From Rhizobium sp. TH135 (GTDB taxonomy: Bacteria; Pseudomonadota; Alphaproteobacteria; Rhizobiales; Rhizobiaceae), in contig NZ_PKRP01000002.1 of NCBI RefSeq assembly GCF_002855515.1, positions 496,001-560,000 of the forward strand: a stretch of DNA of 64,000 bases, in the 5' to 3' direction. The position numbers were made by a program, and so were the translations under genes. The notes under the pieces are model-generated. The model was not told the origin of the DNA and searched no databases. It saw only the letters and a program-made list of their open reading frames with translations. Shown here in pieces: positions 48,641 to 58,036 of the stretch. Position 1 is the first letter of the stretch, and each line of letters opens with the position of its first letter.

Positions 48641-49123
48641 ATGTCCTTCGCCATCCGCCCTGCAACGCCTGAAGACGCCGTCACCATTCTCGGCTTCATC
48701 ACCGAGCTGGCCGTCTATGAAAAGGCCGGTCATGAGGTGGAGGCGACCGAGGAGACGATCCGCGCGTCGATCTTCGGCGAAGGTTCAGTCACCGAGGCGG
48801 TGATCCTGGAAAGCGATGGTCGACCGGCAGGCTTTGCCGTCTGGTTCTACAGCTATTCCACCTGGCAGGCGAAGAACGGTCTTTATCTCGAGGATCTCTA
48901 TGTCTCGCCGGACTATCGCGGCACGGGTGCCGGCAAGATGCTTCTGAAGCATCTCGCGGGCATTGCCGTCGAAAAGGGCTGTGGCCGTTTCGAGTGGAGC
49001 GTGCTCGACTGGAACGAGCCTGCGATCCGCGTCTATGATGCCATCGGTGCCGAGCCGCAGTCCGAATGGATCCGCTACCGCATGACCGGCCAGGCGCTCA
49101 GGGATTTTGCCGGGATCGCGTGA
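48641..49123 (+). CDS. GNAT-family N-acetyltransferase
   Basis: A 160-residue acetyltransferase. The acetyl-CoA pyrophosphate loop is in LEDLYVSPDYRGTGAGKMLL (R-x-x-G-x-G/A). The flanking ELAVYEKAGHEVEATEE near the N-terminus and FEWSVLDWNEPAIRVYDAIG are characteristic of the diamine/spermidine acetyltransferase (SSAT-like) group, although bacterial members have varied substrates. It converges with the small membrane protein gene. Confidence 0.9.
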   Translation: MSFAIRPATPEDAVTILGFITELAVYEKAGHEVEATEETIRASIFGEGSVTEAVILESDGRPAGFAVWFYSYSTWQAKNGLYLEDLYVSPDYRGTGAGKMLLKHLAGIAVEKGCGRFEWSVLDWNEPAIRVYDAIGAEPQSEWIRYRMTGQALRDFAGIA

Positions 49124-49144
49124 GGCTGCCAGGAGCCCGCACTC

Positions 49145-49465
49145 TCATTCCTCGTTTTCGACCGTGCGCGCCACCAGCGCCATATGCAGTGCCTGTAAGG
49201 CAGGCGCTATGAAGGAGATCCAGAGCAGAGCCATGTCACGCTCGGCATGGTCATGGCGCGAAAACACGAAGATCAGGGCGATCAGCGTGAGCATCAGGAC
49301 CGGGGTCGCGGCAATCGCAACCAGCCGCGGTGCCCGCCAGTTGACGGTACCGTTGGCGGACCATTGCATCGGCAGGCGATCGGTATGCGGCGCCACATGG
49401 CGATAGGCCCAGACCGCGATGGCGACCATGCCGGCGACAGACGCGATGAGCGCAACGAAGATCAT
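49145..49465 (-). CDS. Small DUF1648-like membrane protein
   Basis: A 106-residue protein with two or three transmembrane helices (MIFVALIASVAGMVAIAVWA; APRLVAIAATPVLMLTLIAL; and the C-terminal SFIAPALQALHMAL). The segment RLPMQWSANGTVNWRAPR between helices 1 and 2 matches the DUF1648/SdpI-type W-x-x-x-G-x-x-x-x motif. The start overlaps the tadA stop (TGATG), so it is translated with tadA. Function unknown. Confidence 0.72.
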   Translation of the reverse strand: MIFVALIASVAGMVAIAVWAYRHVAPHTDRLPMQWSANGTVNWRAPRLVAIAATPVLMLTLIALIFVFSRHDHAERDMALLWISFIAPALQALHMALVARTVENEE

Positions 49466-49917
49466 CAGTCTCTCCTTTCCTGGAAGAAGCCCCGAAGCAT
49501 CTCGGCAGCTTCGCTTTCGCGAATGCCGGAATAGACTTCCGGAACGTGGTGGCAGGTCGGCTGGTGGTAAAAACGCACGCCATTCTCGACCGCGCCGCCT
49601 TTCACATCCCCGGCAGCATAATAGAGTCGCCGGATCCGGGCAAAGGAGATTGCCGCAGCGCACATCGTGCAGGGCTCGAGGGTGACATAAAGGTCGGCGT
49701 CGATAAGCCGTTCGTCACCCAGGGTAGCTGCCGCCCGCCGGATGGCAAGGATCTCGGCATGGGCCGTGACGTCGTTCCGCGCCCGCGTCTCGTTGCCAGC
49801 GCGCCCGAGGATCTCGCCGTCATGCACGACCACGGCGCCAATCGGAACCTCGCCGCGCTCGCCGGCGGCGCGAGCCTCCTCAAAGGCCGCTTCCATGAAG
49901 CCGTTTGTCTTCCCCAT
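49465..49917 (-). CDS. tadA: tRNA-specific adenosine deaminase
   Basis: A 150-residue zinc enzyme that converts A34 to inosine in tRNA-Arg(ACG). The catalytic HAE is in VTAHAEILAIRRAA and the zinc cysteines in LEPCTMCAAAI, both CDA-family signatures. VPIGAVVVHDGEILG at the N-terminal side is typical. The ATG was chosen with GGAAAG upstream. It is divergent from the Rlu gene with 69 bases between starts. Confidence 0.95.
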   Translation of the reverse strand: MGKTNGFMEAAFEEARAAGERGEVPIGAVVVHDGEILGRAGNETRARNDVTAHAEILAIRRAAATLGDERLIDADLYVTLEPCTMCAAAISFARIRRLYYAAGDVKGGAVENGVRFYHQPTCHHVPEVYSGIRESEAAEMLRGFFQERRD

Positions 49918-49986
49918 GCACGAACTTTCCACTTAACCAGAGCCGCGCGCTCTGATACGACAGCCCAAACGACAGGCAAACAGCAA

Positions 49987-52008
49987 ATGACATTCAAAGA
50001 CAAGTCCAGGCGTCCGGGGGGCAAGCCCTCCGACCGCAGCGGCAAGCCGCAAACCAGAAAGCCGTCCGCAGCCTCCGCAGACAAGCCCGCCCGCGCCCCG
50101 CGCGCCGAGGCGCCGGCTGGCGACGACACGATGAAGCCCGAACGCATCTCGAAGCTCCTCGCCCGCGCTGGCGTTGCATCGCGTCGCGATATCGAGCGCA
50201 TGATCATGGAAGGCCGCGTGGCCGTGAACGGCAAGGTGCTTGAAACACCGGTCCTGAACGCGACCCTGGCCGACAAGATCGAGGTCGATGGTCAGCCGAT
50301 CCGCGGCATCGAACGCACCCGCCTCTGGCTCTACCACAAGCCGGCCGGCCTGGTGACGACCAATTCCGATCCGGAAGGTCGTCCGACGGTGTTCGAGAAC
50401 CTGCCGGAAGACCTGCCGCGCGTCATGTCCATCGGCCGCCTCGACATCAATACTGAAGGCCTGCTGCTGGTCACCAATGACGGTGGCCTCGCCCGCGTTC
50501 TGGAACTGCCGACCACCGGCTGGCTGCGCCGCTACCGCGTGCGCGCCTATGGCGATGTCGATCAGCCGGCACTCGATGCTCTGAAGGAAGGCATTGCCGT
50601 CGACGGCGTGCTCTACGGCGCGATCGATGCGACGCTCGACCGCAAGCAGGGCCACAATGTCTGGATCACCATGGGTCTGCGCGAAGGCAAAAACCGCGAG
50701 ATCAAGAACGTGCTCGGCGCGCTCGGTCTCGAGGTCAACCGCCTGATCCGCATCTCCTATGGCCCGTTCCAGCTCGGCGATCTGCCGGAAGGTCAGGTGC
50801 TCGAAGTCCGCGGCCGCATGCTGCGCGATCAGCTCGGCCCCCGCCTGATTGAGGAATCCAAGGCAAACTTCGACGCGCCGATCTACGCCCATGGCGTGGA
50901 GACGGACGAAGAGGACGCGCCTGCCGCACCTGCCAAGAAGCCCGGCCGCGAGCCGAAGGCCGACTGGGGTCGTGACGAGCGCCCGGCAGACAAGAAGCGC
51001 GCCGCGCCGAAGGACTGGGCCGACAAGGGCGACAAGCGCGAGCGCGCGCTTGGACGTCTCGACACCCGCCGCGACGACGGCAAGCCTGGCGACAAGTTTG
51101 GCGATAAGCCGAAGCGCCCCGTGACCAACACCAAGGGCCGGACCGCAAACGTCTGGATGGCGCCCGGCGCCCGCCCGCTCGGTGAAAAGGCTGCCGCTGC
51201 CGCTGCCCGTCGCAAGCCCGATCCGCGTGGCGCAAAGCCCGCAGAGCGCTTCGACGACCGTCCGACATCGACCGTTCAGATTACCCGCGCCCGTGACGAA
51301 GAGGGTGATTGGATCCGCGCCGACGGCCCGGACCAGAAGCCCGGCGGTCGCGATGGCGGCCGTGGCGAAAAGCGCGGTGGCTTCGGCGACCGTCCCGCCC
51401 GTCGCGACGGTGACGACCGCGCCCCGCGCCGCGAAGGAACGGATCGCGGCCCTCGCCGTGATTTCGGCGACCGTGCAGAACGCGCACCGCGCCGGGAAGG
51501 CGACGACCGCGCGCCGCGTCGTGAAGGTGCAGACCGCGGCCCGCGCAAGGACTTCGGCGACCGCGGCCCCCGCAAGGATTTTGGTGATCGCGGTCCTCGC
51601 AAACCTTTCGGCGACAAGCCGGATCGTCCGCGCACGGAACGGTTCACGCCGGATCGCGCCCGCGATGACAGGCCGCGTGATGACCGTCCTCGTGACGCCA
51701 GACCCCGTGATGATCGCCCCCGTGATGATCGCCCCCGTGGCGAGCGTCCGGCCGGTGACAGGCCTTTCGGCGACAAACCGCGTGGCGCAAGACCTGCGGG
51801 CGACCGTCCATTTGGTGACCGGCCCGCTGGCAAGTCCTTCGGCAAGCCGGCTGGCAGACCGGCTGGCAAGTCGTTTGGCGGCAAGCCTGGTGGCGGCAAA
51901 AGCTTCGGCGGCAAGCCGGGCGGACGCCCTGCCGGTGGCCCACGCTCTGGTGGCCCGGGCGGCAAGCCCTCCGGTCCCCGCACGGGCGCGCCCAAGGGCA
52001 AGAGGTAA
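49987..52008 (+). CDS. Ribosomal large-subunit pseudouridine synthase with long charged tail
   Basis: A 673-residue protein. After a basic leader, an S4 domain (ERISKLLARAGVASRRDIER, about 50-100) and the RsuA/RluB/E/F catalytic domain (about 110-290) follow; the catalytic aspartate is in SIGRLDINTEGLLLVTNDG. The remaining 380 residues form a disordered Arg/Asp/Pro/Gly-rich tail with repeats such as GDDRAPRREG, FGDRGPRKD and RPRDDRPRD. RluB family enzymes are normally 240-300 residues; long tails occur in rhizobia. The enzyme probably modifies U in 23S rRNA helix 80-93 regions; the exact site is not certain. rsmD follows 6 bases later. Confidence 0.9.
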   Translation: MTFKDKSRRPGGKPSDRSGKPQTRKPSAASADKPARAPRAEAPAGDDTMKPERISKLLARAGVASRRDIERMIMEGRVAVNGKVLETPVLNATLADKIEVDGQPIRGIERTRLWLYHKPAGLVTTNSDPEGRPTVFENLPEDLPRVMSIGRLDINTEGLLLVTNDGGLARVLELPTTGWLRRYRVRAYGDVDQPALDALKEGIAVDGVLYGAIDATLDRKQGHNVWITMGLREGKNREIKNVLGALGLEVNRLIRISYGPFQLGDLPEGQVLEVRGRMLRDQLGPRLIEESKANFDAPIYAHGVETDEEDAPAAPAKKPGREPKADWGRDERPADKKRAAPKDWADKGDKRERALGRLDTRRDDGKPGDKFGDKPKRPVTNTKGRTANVWMAPGARPLGEKAAAAAARRKPDPRGAKPAERFDDRPTSTVQITRARDEEGDWIRADGPDQKPGGRDGGRGEKRGGFGDRPARRDGDDRAPRREGTDRGPRRDFGDRAERAPRREGDDRAPRREGADRGPRKDFGDRGPRKDFGDRGPRKPFGDKPDRPRTERFTPDRARDDRPRDDRPRDARPRDDRPRDDRPRGERPAGDRPFGDKPRGARPAGDRPFGDRPAGKSFGKPAGRPAGKSFGGKPGGGKSFGGKPGGRPAGGPRSGGPGGKPSGPRTGAPKGKR

Positions 52009-52014
52009 GCCGTC

Positions 52015-52575
52015 ATGCGCATCGTTGGCGGTGAGTTCCGTGGCCGCACGCTGGCCACGCCCAAGTCCAATGACATCCGGCCGACCGTCGACCGGACGCG
52101 GGAAAGCCTGTTCAACATCCTCGCGCACGCCCATCCGGGCGTGCTCGATGGCACGCGCATTCTCGACCTCTTCGCCGGCACAGGCGCGGTCGGCATAGAA
52201 GCGCTGTCGCGGGGCTGCAAGTCGGCCCTGTTCGTCGAGAACAGCGTCGAGGGCCGTGGCCTGCTCTGGGAAAACATCGATGCCTTCGGCCTGCATGGTC
52301 GCGCGCGCATGTTGAGGCGCGACGCCACCGATCTCGGCCCGTCCAACAACATCGAGGCCTTCGAACTGGTCTTTGCCGATCCACCTTATGGCAAGGGTCT
52401 CGGCGAAAAGGCGTTGTTGTCTGCCCATCAGGGCGGATGGATCGCGCCGGGCGCCCTCGTCATCCTCGAAGAGCGCGGTGACGTGCAGGTGTCCGTCGAT
52501 CCGGTTTTCGCCTTCCTGGAAGAGCGCACCTTCGGTGACACGAAAATGTACTTCTTTTCCTATAGGCCAGCCTGA
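52015..52575 (+). CDS. rsmD: 16S rRNA (guanine-966-N2)-methyltransferase
   Basis: A 186-residue enzyme that methylates N2 of G966 in 16S rRNA. It begins MRIVGGEFRGRTLATP; motif I is ILDLFAGTGAVGIEALSRG, and the catalytic loop is FADPPYGKG. Length is normal. It follows the pseudouridine synthase gene by 6 bases, giving an rRNA-modification operon. Confidence 0.95.
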   Translation: MRIVGGEFRGRTLATPKSNDIRPTVDRTRESLFNILAHAHPGVLDGTRILDLFAGTGAVGIEALSRGCKSALFVENSVEGRGLLWENIDAFGLHGRARMLRRDATDLGPSNNIEAFELVFADPPYGKGLGEKALLSAHQGGWIAPGALVILEERGDVQVSVDPVFAFLEERTFGDTKMYFFSYRPA

Positions 52576-52601
52576 TCCCCGAAACGGAGAAAAGCTGGCC
52601 C

Positions 52602-53477
52602 ATGGATCTCGTCGCTGAAACCCCGATCCCGTCAACAGCCGTGAAGGCCGATCCAACCATTGGCCTCGCCCTCGGGGCAGGGGGCGCGCGCGGTTTCTCG
52701 CATATCGCGGTGCTCGAGGTCTTCGACGAACTGGGCATCAAGCCCGCCCTGATCGCCGGCTCCTCCATGGGCGCGATCCTCGGCGCGGGTTATTCCGCCG
52801 GCATGAGCGGCCGCGACATCCGCGACTACACGCTTGAACTCGCCGACAACAGGTCGTTGGTGCTGAACCGCTTCTGGAGCCTGAGGCCGGCCAGCATCCG
52901 TGCCCTTGGCGGCTTTCGCTTCGGCCAGTTCAACCTGCCGCGCCTGCTGCGGGCCTTCCTGCCGCCCCAGATCCCCGACACCTTTGCCGACCTGAAACTG
53001 CCGCTGACGGTCATTGCCACAGACTATTACGGCCAGTGCGAACTGGTGCGCAGCGAAGGTGATCTCTACGAGGCACTGTCGGCATCTGCCGCCATTCCCG
53101 CGCTCTTCGCCCCTGTTACCATCGACGGCCGGCTGATGATCGACGGCGGCATCTTCAATCCGGTGCCCTACGATCACCTGGTCGGCAAGGTCGACATCAT
53201 GGTCGCCATCGACGTCATCGGCGCGCCGGAGGGAGACGGCTCGCTGGTGCCAAACCGCATCGACAGCCTGTTCGGTGCCTCGCAGCTGATGATGCAGTCG
53301 CATATCGCCCTGAAGATGAAGATCTGCCAGCCGGACATCTACATCCGGCCAGAGGTCAACGCCTACAAGGTCCTCGACTTCTTCAAGGCGCGCCAGATCC
53401 TCGAAATCTCCGATCGCCTCAAGGACCCGCTGAAGCGGGAGCTTGCCGCACGTATGGAAGATTTCGTCCGCCGCTGA
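52602..53477 (+). CDS. Patatin-like phospholipase, RssA-like
   Basis: A 291-residue lipase-like protein. The oxyanion motif GLALGAGGARGFSHIAVLEV is followed by the nucleophile GSSMG (catalytic Ser) and the catalytic Asp in MIDGGIFNPVPYDH. This order and spacing match the RssA/YchK subgroup. No signal peptide is seen. It lies 26 bases after rsmD. Substrate unknown; acyl ester cleavage is inferred from the family. Confidence 0.92.
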   Translation: MDLVAETPIPSTAVKADPTIGLALGAGGARGFSHIAVLEVFDELGIKPALIAGSSMGAILGAGYSAGMSGRDIRDYTLELADNRSLVLNRFWSLRPASIRALGGFRFGQFNLPRLLRAFLPPQIPDTFADLKLPLTVIATDYYGQCELVRSEGDLYEALSASAAIPALFAPVTIDGRLMIDGGIFNPVPYDHLVGKVDIMVAIDVIGAPEGDGSLVPNRIDSLFGASQLMMQSHIALKMKICQPDIYIRPEVNAYKVLDFFKARQILEISDRLKDPLKRELAARMEDFVRR

Positions 53478-53480
53478 GGA

Positions 53481-55289
53481 TCAGGCGGCGGGGACCTCCT
53501 CTTCCGCTACCACGGTCTGGATGGGCTTCTTCGGCTTGATCAGAGGCTCCGGCTTCACCGGCCTTTTGTGCATCAGTTCGCGGCCGGCAAGCATGCCCTC
53601 CTGGGCCTGAAGCCTCAGGCGCTCCTCGTCGCGGCGGCGGATGTCCTCGCCGATTTCATAGGCCTCGTCCTCGGTCGCACCCAGCCCTTCGAGCGTCCGG
53701 CGGCCGAAGAGCAGACCGGATTCGAGGGTTTCGCGCACTTCGTATTCCACGTCCCGAGCCCGCAGTTCCAGGCTGTGGATGCGGTCATAGGAACGCACGA
53801 AAAGCCGCACGTCAGGATATTCTGAGCGAATGAGATCGACGATCTTGTCGGTGATTTCCTTTTTATGGGTGCAGACGGCGACGATTTTTGCCCTCTCGAT
53901 GCCGGCGGCGCGGAGCATGTCGAGCCGGGTGCCATCGCCGAAATAGATCCGGAAACCGAACGTCGACGCCTGTCTTACGCGGTCGGGACTGTCGTCGAGG
54001 ATCGTGACATCGCGGCCGCTCGCCAGCAGGATCTGGGCGGCGATCTGTCCGAAGCGGGAGAAGCCTACCATCAGCACGTCGGAGCCAGCACCTTCGAAAT
54101 CCTCCTCCATCTCCTCCTTCTCGCCCGTCTCCCGCACCAGGAGGCGCTGGCCGATCTTGGCCGTCAGCGGCGTCAGCGCCATGGAGAGCGTCACGATCGA
54201 GATCAACAGCGATGACTGCGCGCCGGAAAAGAGGCCAGCGGCTGCGGCGGTGGTGAAGAGGACGAAGCCGAATTCCCCGCCTTGGGGCAGAAGCATGCCG
54301 ATCCGGATGGCGTCGTTGCGCGACGAGCCCGAGAGGCGGCAGATCGTATAGATGACGAGCGCCTTCACCGCCATCAGCACAGGCACGGCAACGACAATCA
54401 GAGCCAGATTGTCGACGATCACCTGCAGCTCCATCGATAGCCCGACCGCGATGAAGAAGAGTGCCAGAAGCAGCCCGCGGAATGGCTCGATATCCGCCTC
54501 AAGTTCGTGACGATAGGAGGATTCGGCCAGCATGACACCGGCAAGGAACGCCCCCATGGCCATGGAAAGTCCGGCCACCTGCATCAGGTAGGCGGATCCG
54601 AGCACGACGAAGAGGGCGGCTGCGATCATCACCTCGCGCGCGCCCGTCCGTCCGATGATCTGAAACATCGGCGTCAGCAGATAGCGCCCGGCAAGGATCA
54701 TGCCGATCACGGCAGCCACGGCGATCCCGATTTCGATCAGCGGCGATTGCTGCGCTTCGCCGCCTTGGGAGCTCAGGACCGTGACCATGGCCAGCAGCGG
54801 CACGATGGCGAGATCCTGGAAAAGCAGGATGGAGAAGGAACGCTGCCCGTAGCGGCTGTTCATGTCGCCATAGTCTTCGAGCAATTGCAGCGCAAACGCG
54901 GTCGATGACAGTGCCAGACCGAAGCCGGCAACCAGCGCGCCGCGCCAGTCGAGCAGACCTGCCGCATAGACCAGCGCCGTCACGACGAGACCTGTCAGCA
55001 CCACCTGGCTCGTGCCCAGCCCGAAGATGTCGCGGCGCATGTGCCACAGGCGGCTCGGCTTCAGTTCGAGCCCGATGATGAAGAGCAGCAGCACGACCCC
55101 GAGTTCTGCCACCGCGAGGATTTCCCCTGACCCGCCGATCAGATGCAGGACGGGGCCGATCACCACGCCGGCGGCCAGATAGCCTAGCACCGTTCCGAGG
55201 CCGAGCTTGCGGAAGATCGGCGCTGCAATGACCGCTCCTCCGAGAAGGAGCAGCGGTTGGGCAAACAGGGCTTCGGTTGCGCTGGCCAA
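53481..55289 (-). CDS. Monovalent cation:proton antiporter, KefB-type
   Basis: A 602-residue CPA2 transporter. About twelve transmembrane helices occupy residues 1-390 (the core helix pattern GLALSSTAFALQLLEDYGDM and GAFLAGVMLAESSYRHELEA). The RCK_N (TrkA-N) nucleotide-binding domain is at about 405-520 (VLMVGFSRFGQIAAQILLAS). It ends in a charged tail. This matches KefB/KefC potassium efflux proteins, which protect against electrophiles when gated by glutathione; no KefF/KefG partner is nearby, so gating is unsure. Convergent with the patatin gene (3-base gap). Confidence 0.93.
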   Translation of the reverse strand: MASATEALFAQPLLLLGGAVIAAPIFRKLGLGTVLGYLAAGVVIGPVLHLIGGSGEILAVAELGVVLLLFIIGLELKPSRLWHMRRDIFGLGTSQVVLTGLVVTALVYAAGLLDWRGALVAGFGLALSSTAFALQLLEDYGDMNSRYGQRSFSILLFQDLAIVPLLAMVTVLSSQGGEAQQSPLIEIGIAVAAVIGMILAGRYLLTPMFQIIGRTGAREVMIAAALFVVLGSAYLMQVAGLSMAMGAFLAGVMLAESSYRHELEADIEPFRGLLLALFFIAVGLSMELQVIVDNLALIVVAVPVLMAVKALVIYTICRLSGSSRNDAIRIGMLLPQGGEFGFVLFTTAAAAGLFSGAQSSLLISIVTLSMALTPLTAKIGQRLLVRETGEKEEMEEDFEGAGSDVLMVGFSRFGQIAAQILLASGRDVTILDDSPDRVRQASTFGFRIYFGDGTRLDMLRAAGIERAKIVAVCTHKKEITDKIVDLIRSEYPDVRLFVRSYDRIHSLELRARDVEYEVRETLESGLLFGRRTLEGLGATEDEAYEIGEDIRRRDEERLRLQAQEGMLAGRELMHKRPVKPEPLIKPKKPIQTVVAEEEVPAA

Positions 55290-55424
55290 GGGTATTCTCC
55301 TCGTTTTCCGGGATCGAGCGGACTGGAATGGAACCTATGCCGGGCAAGTGAACGGAAAAGCCCGAACCGCCCTTGATGCCCCATCTCAGGCACAATAAAT
55401 GGAGCAGGAAGGAAAGGCCAACCC

Positions 55425-56771
55425 ATGCCCAATCAAATCGATTCCGCCAATCTCCTAGAACGCGCCGAACAGCTTGTCGATCTCGCCATAAAGGCGGGTG
55501 CGGACAAGGCTGATGCGGTGGTCGTGCGCTCCCGCTCAAAGGGCGTCAGCGTCCGCCTCGGCAAGGTCGAGTCAACAGAGGCTTCCGAGAGCGACGACTT
55601 TTCGCTTCGCGTCTTCATCGGCCGCCAGGTGGCGTCGGTGTCGGCCAATCCGGGCTTCGACCTCACGGCGCTTGCCGAGCGCGCAGTCGCCATGGCCAAG
55701 GTCTCGCCCGAGGATCCGTTCGCGGGTCTTGCCGACGAGAGCGATCTTGCCCGCGACATCCCTGACCTTCAGCTCTTCGACGATACGGAAGTGTCGAGCG
55801 ACCAGCTGCGCGAAAGCGCGCTCGCCATGGAAGAGGTGGCCCGTTCGGTAAACGGCGTCAGCAATTCGCTCGGCGCCGGTGCCTCGGCCGGCATGGGTGG
55901 CCTCGTGCTTGTGACATCGCACGGCTTTTCCGGCAGCTATGCCGGCTCGCGTTTCTCCCGCTCGGTCGGCGTCATCGCCGGCGAGGGCACCAAGATGGAG
56001 CGTGACCACGATTTCGACAGCCGTCTCTATTTCGCCGAGCTCGACAGCCCGGAAGAAATCGGCCGCCGCGCCGCCGAGCGGGCGATCCGCCGCTTGAACC
56101 CACGCCAGGTTCCGACGGCATCCAACCTCACCGTCGTCTTCGATCCGCGCGTCGCGCGCGGCTTCGCGGGCACCATCGCCGGGGCCATCAATGGTGCCTC
56201 GGTCGCCCGCAAGACCTCCTTCCTGCGCGACAAGATGGGCCAGCAGGTCCTGAAGGCAGGCCTCAACATCACCGATGATCCGCTGAAGGTCCGTGGCTCC
56301 TCGTCGCGCCCCTTCGATGGCGAAGGCATCTCCGGCAAGCCGCTGACGATGATCGAGGACGGCGTGCTGAAGCACTGGTTCCTGTCCTCGTCTGCCGCCC
56401 GCGAGCTTGGCCTGAAGACCAATGGCCGTGGCGTGCGGGGCGGCACCTCGGTGTCTCCGTCCTCAACCAATCTGGCGCTGGAACCTGGCGACATCTCGCC
56501 GGAGGAGCTGATCCGGAGCGTCGGTACCGGCCTCTACATCACCGACATGATCGGCCAGGGCGTTGACATGATCACCGGCGAGTATAGCCGTGGTGCGAGC
56601 GGTTTCTGGATCGAAAACGGCGAGCTCACCTACCCGGTGTCGGAGATCACCATCGCATCGAACCTCAAGGACATGTTCATGCGCATCACGGTGGCCAACG
56701 ATATCGACCGCAAGTTCGGTGTGGCAGCTCCTACGCTCGCCATCGAGGGCATGACCCTTGCCGGGCTCTGA
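55425..56771 (+). CDS. pmbA: TldE/PmbA family metalloprotease component
   Basis: A 448-residue protein. The N-terminal pattern VVVRSRSKGVSVRLGKVEST and the C-terminal TNGRGVRGGTSVSPSSTNL, VGTGLYITDMIGQGVDMITG, GEYSRGASGFWIENG and EGMTLAGL are those of PmbA/TldE, the partner of TldD in a heterodimeric peptidase. The HExxxH zinc motif of TldD is absent, as expected. It is divergent from the antiporter gene, and the following phosphatase gene overlaps it by 14 bases. Confidence 0.94.
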   Translation: MPNQIDSANLLERAEQLVDLAIKAGADKADAVVVRSRSKGVSVRLGKVESTEASESDDFSLRVFIGRQVASVSANPGFDLTALAERAVAMAKVSPEDPFAGLADESDLARDIPDLQLFDDTEVSSDQLRESALAMEEVARSVNGVSNSLGAGASAGMGGLVLVTSHGFSGSYAGSRFSRSVGVIAGEGTKMERDHDFDSRLYFAELDSPEEIGRRAAERAIRRLNPRQVPTASNLTVVFDPRVARGFAGTIAGAINGASVARKTSFLRDKMGQQVLKAGLNITDDPLKVRGSSSRPFDGEGISGKPLTMIEDGVLKHWFLSSSAARELGLKTNGRGVRGGTSVSPSSTNLALEPGDISPEELIRSVGTGLYITDMIGQGVDMITGEYSRGASGFWIENGELTYPVSEITIASNLKDMFMRITVANDIDRKFGVAAPTLAIEGMTLAGL

Positions 56772-57588
56772 TCGACAGACATCGGACGGGCTGCGCTTCG
56801 ACTGGCAGGCCGACCTCGCGCTGATCACCGATGCAGCCCGGGAAGCTGGCAAGGTGGCGATGGCCCATTTCGGCCAGTCGCCCGAAGTCTGGTGGAAGAA
56901 CGAGGGCCGCTCGCCGGTCAGCGCCGCCGACTACGCCGCCAACAAGATCCTCGAGGAAATCCTCCGCCACGCCCGACCGAATTATGGCTGGCTGTCGGAA
57001 GAGACGGACGACGATCCGGCGCGCCTCTCCTGCGAGACCCTCTTCGTCATCGATCCGATCGATGGCACCCGCGCTTTCCTGGCCGGCAAGGACACCTGGT
57101 GCGTCTCGGTTGCTGTCGTCCACAAGGGCAAACCCGTCGCCGGCATCCTCGTTGCCCCCTCGCTCGGGGAGGAGTTCACGGCAACAGCCGATGGCCCCGC
57201 CCGCCGCAACGGCCAGGACATCACGGTCTCCACGGCCGGTATCGAAGGCAGCCTGAAGGTCGCCTCCGCCCAGGATATGGTTGCCAGCTTCAGCCCGGTG
57301 CTGAGGCCTCGCATCGAACGCGTCGATCATATCCCGTCGCTTGCCTACCGGTTGGCGCTCGTGGCCGACGGGCGCATCGACGCCACGCTGGTCAAGAAGA
57401 GCTCGCATGACTGGGACCTGGCGGCGGCCGATCTGATCCTTGCGCGCGCCGGTGGTGCGATCACCGATCTCGACGGACAGGCACTGGTATATAATCGCGA
57501 AGATGTGACCCATCCGGTGCTCTGTGCAGCATCGGCGGAGCTTCTTCCGGCATTGCTCAAGAACATCACGCGAATTCCTCGGAGTTGA
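56758..57588 (+). CDS. Inositol monophosphatase/CysQ-like phosphatase
   Basis: A 276-residue Mg-dependent phosphatase. The metal sites are EE in WLSEETDDD, DPIDGTRAFLAG and the C-terminal SHDWDLAAADLILARAGG. In rhizobia, orthologues are annotated as 3'(2'),5'-bisphosphate nucleotidase (CysQ) or inositol monophosphatase; the exact substrate cannot be told. Start TTG overlaps the pmbA end and has GAGGG upstream; no ATG is available before the conserved start. Confidence 0.9.
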   Translation: MPGSDRQTSDGLRFDWQADLALITDAAREAGKVAMAHFGQSPEVWWKNEGRSPVSAADYAANKILEEILRHARPNYGWLSEETDDDPARLSCETLFVIDPIDGTRAFLAGKDTWCVSVAVVHKGKPVAGILVAPSLGEEFTATADGPARRNGQDITVSTAGIEGSLKVASAQDMVASFSPVLRPRIERVDHIPSLAYRLALVADGRIDATLVKKSSHDWDLAAADLILARAGGAITDLDGQALVYNREDVTHPVLCAASAELLPALLKNITRIPRS

Positions 57589-57650
57589 CCTTTGCAGCGA
57601 AATCGCGCAGATGAAAGCCGACTGACTGAGAATGAGAAAAGGCCGCAACT

Positions 57651-57887
57651 ATGACGGAAACCAACGAAAACAAGCAGCTTCTCCATCTGGTTTTTGGCGG
57701 TGAACTGTCGAACCTCGAAGAGGTCCAGTTCCGCGATCTGAACGCTCTCGACATCGTCGGCATCTTCCCCGACTACGCCAGCGCCCTGGTGGCCTGGAAG
57801 GCGAAGGCTCAGGCGACGGTCGACAACGCGCATATGCGCTATTTCATCGTTCACATGCACCGAATGCTGAACCCTTCGGACAAGTAA
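57651..57887 (+). CDS. DUF4170 domain protein
   Basis: A 78-residue protein with the DUF4170 pattern: LLHLVFGGELSNLEEVQFRD, then DIVGIFPDYASALVAWKAKA and MRYFIVHMHRMLNP. In many alphaproteobacteria this small gene lies in the waaA-lpxK region, as here. Function unknown. It starts 62 bases after the phosphatase gene. A 149-base gap without a gene follows; a stem (57898-57903 with 57913-57918) near its start may be a weak terminator. Confidence 0.88.
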   Translation: MTETNENKQLLHLVFGGELSNLEEVQFRDLNALDIVGIFPDYASALVAWKAKAQATVDNAHMRYFIVHMHRMLNPSDK

Positions 57888-58036
57888 GCCGAAGGCCGGC
57901 GGTTTTCCAAAGACCGCCCGGACGACCCGCAAGGGTCACGTTTTGAACTCAGTCTTCTTGCATCTCTCTTGTTGCGTAGCGACGCCTCCTGACCGGGAAG
58001 AATGGCATTGTCGATGAAGATGAGCAGGTCCGATCG

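Noticed and set aside
49933..52656. Minus-strand open frame of 907 codons opposite the pseudouridine synthase and rsmD
   Set aside because: Shadow of the repeat-rich tail and GC-rich codons; composition is low-complexity and it crosses two real genes.
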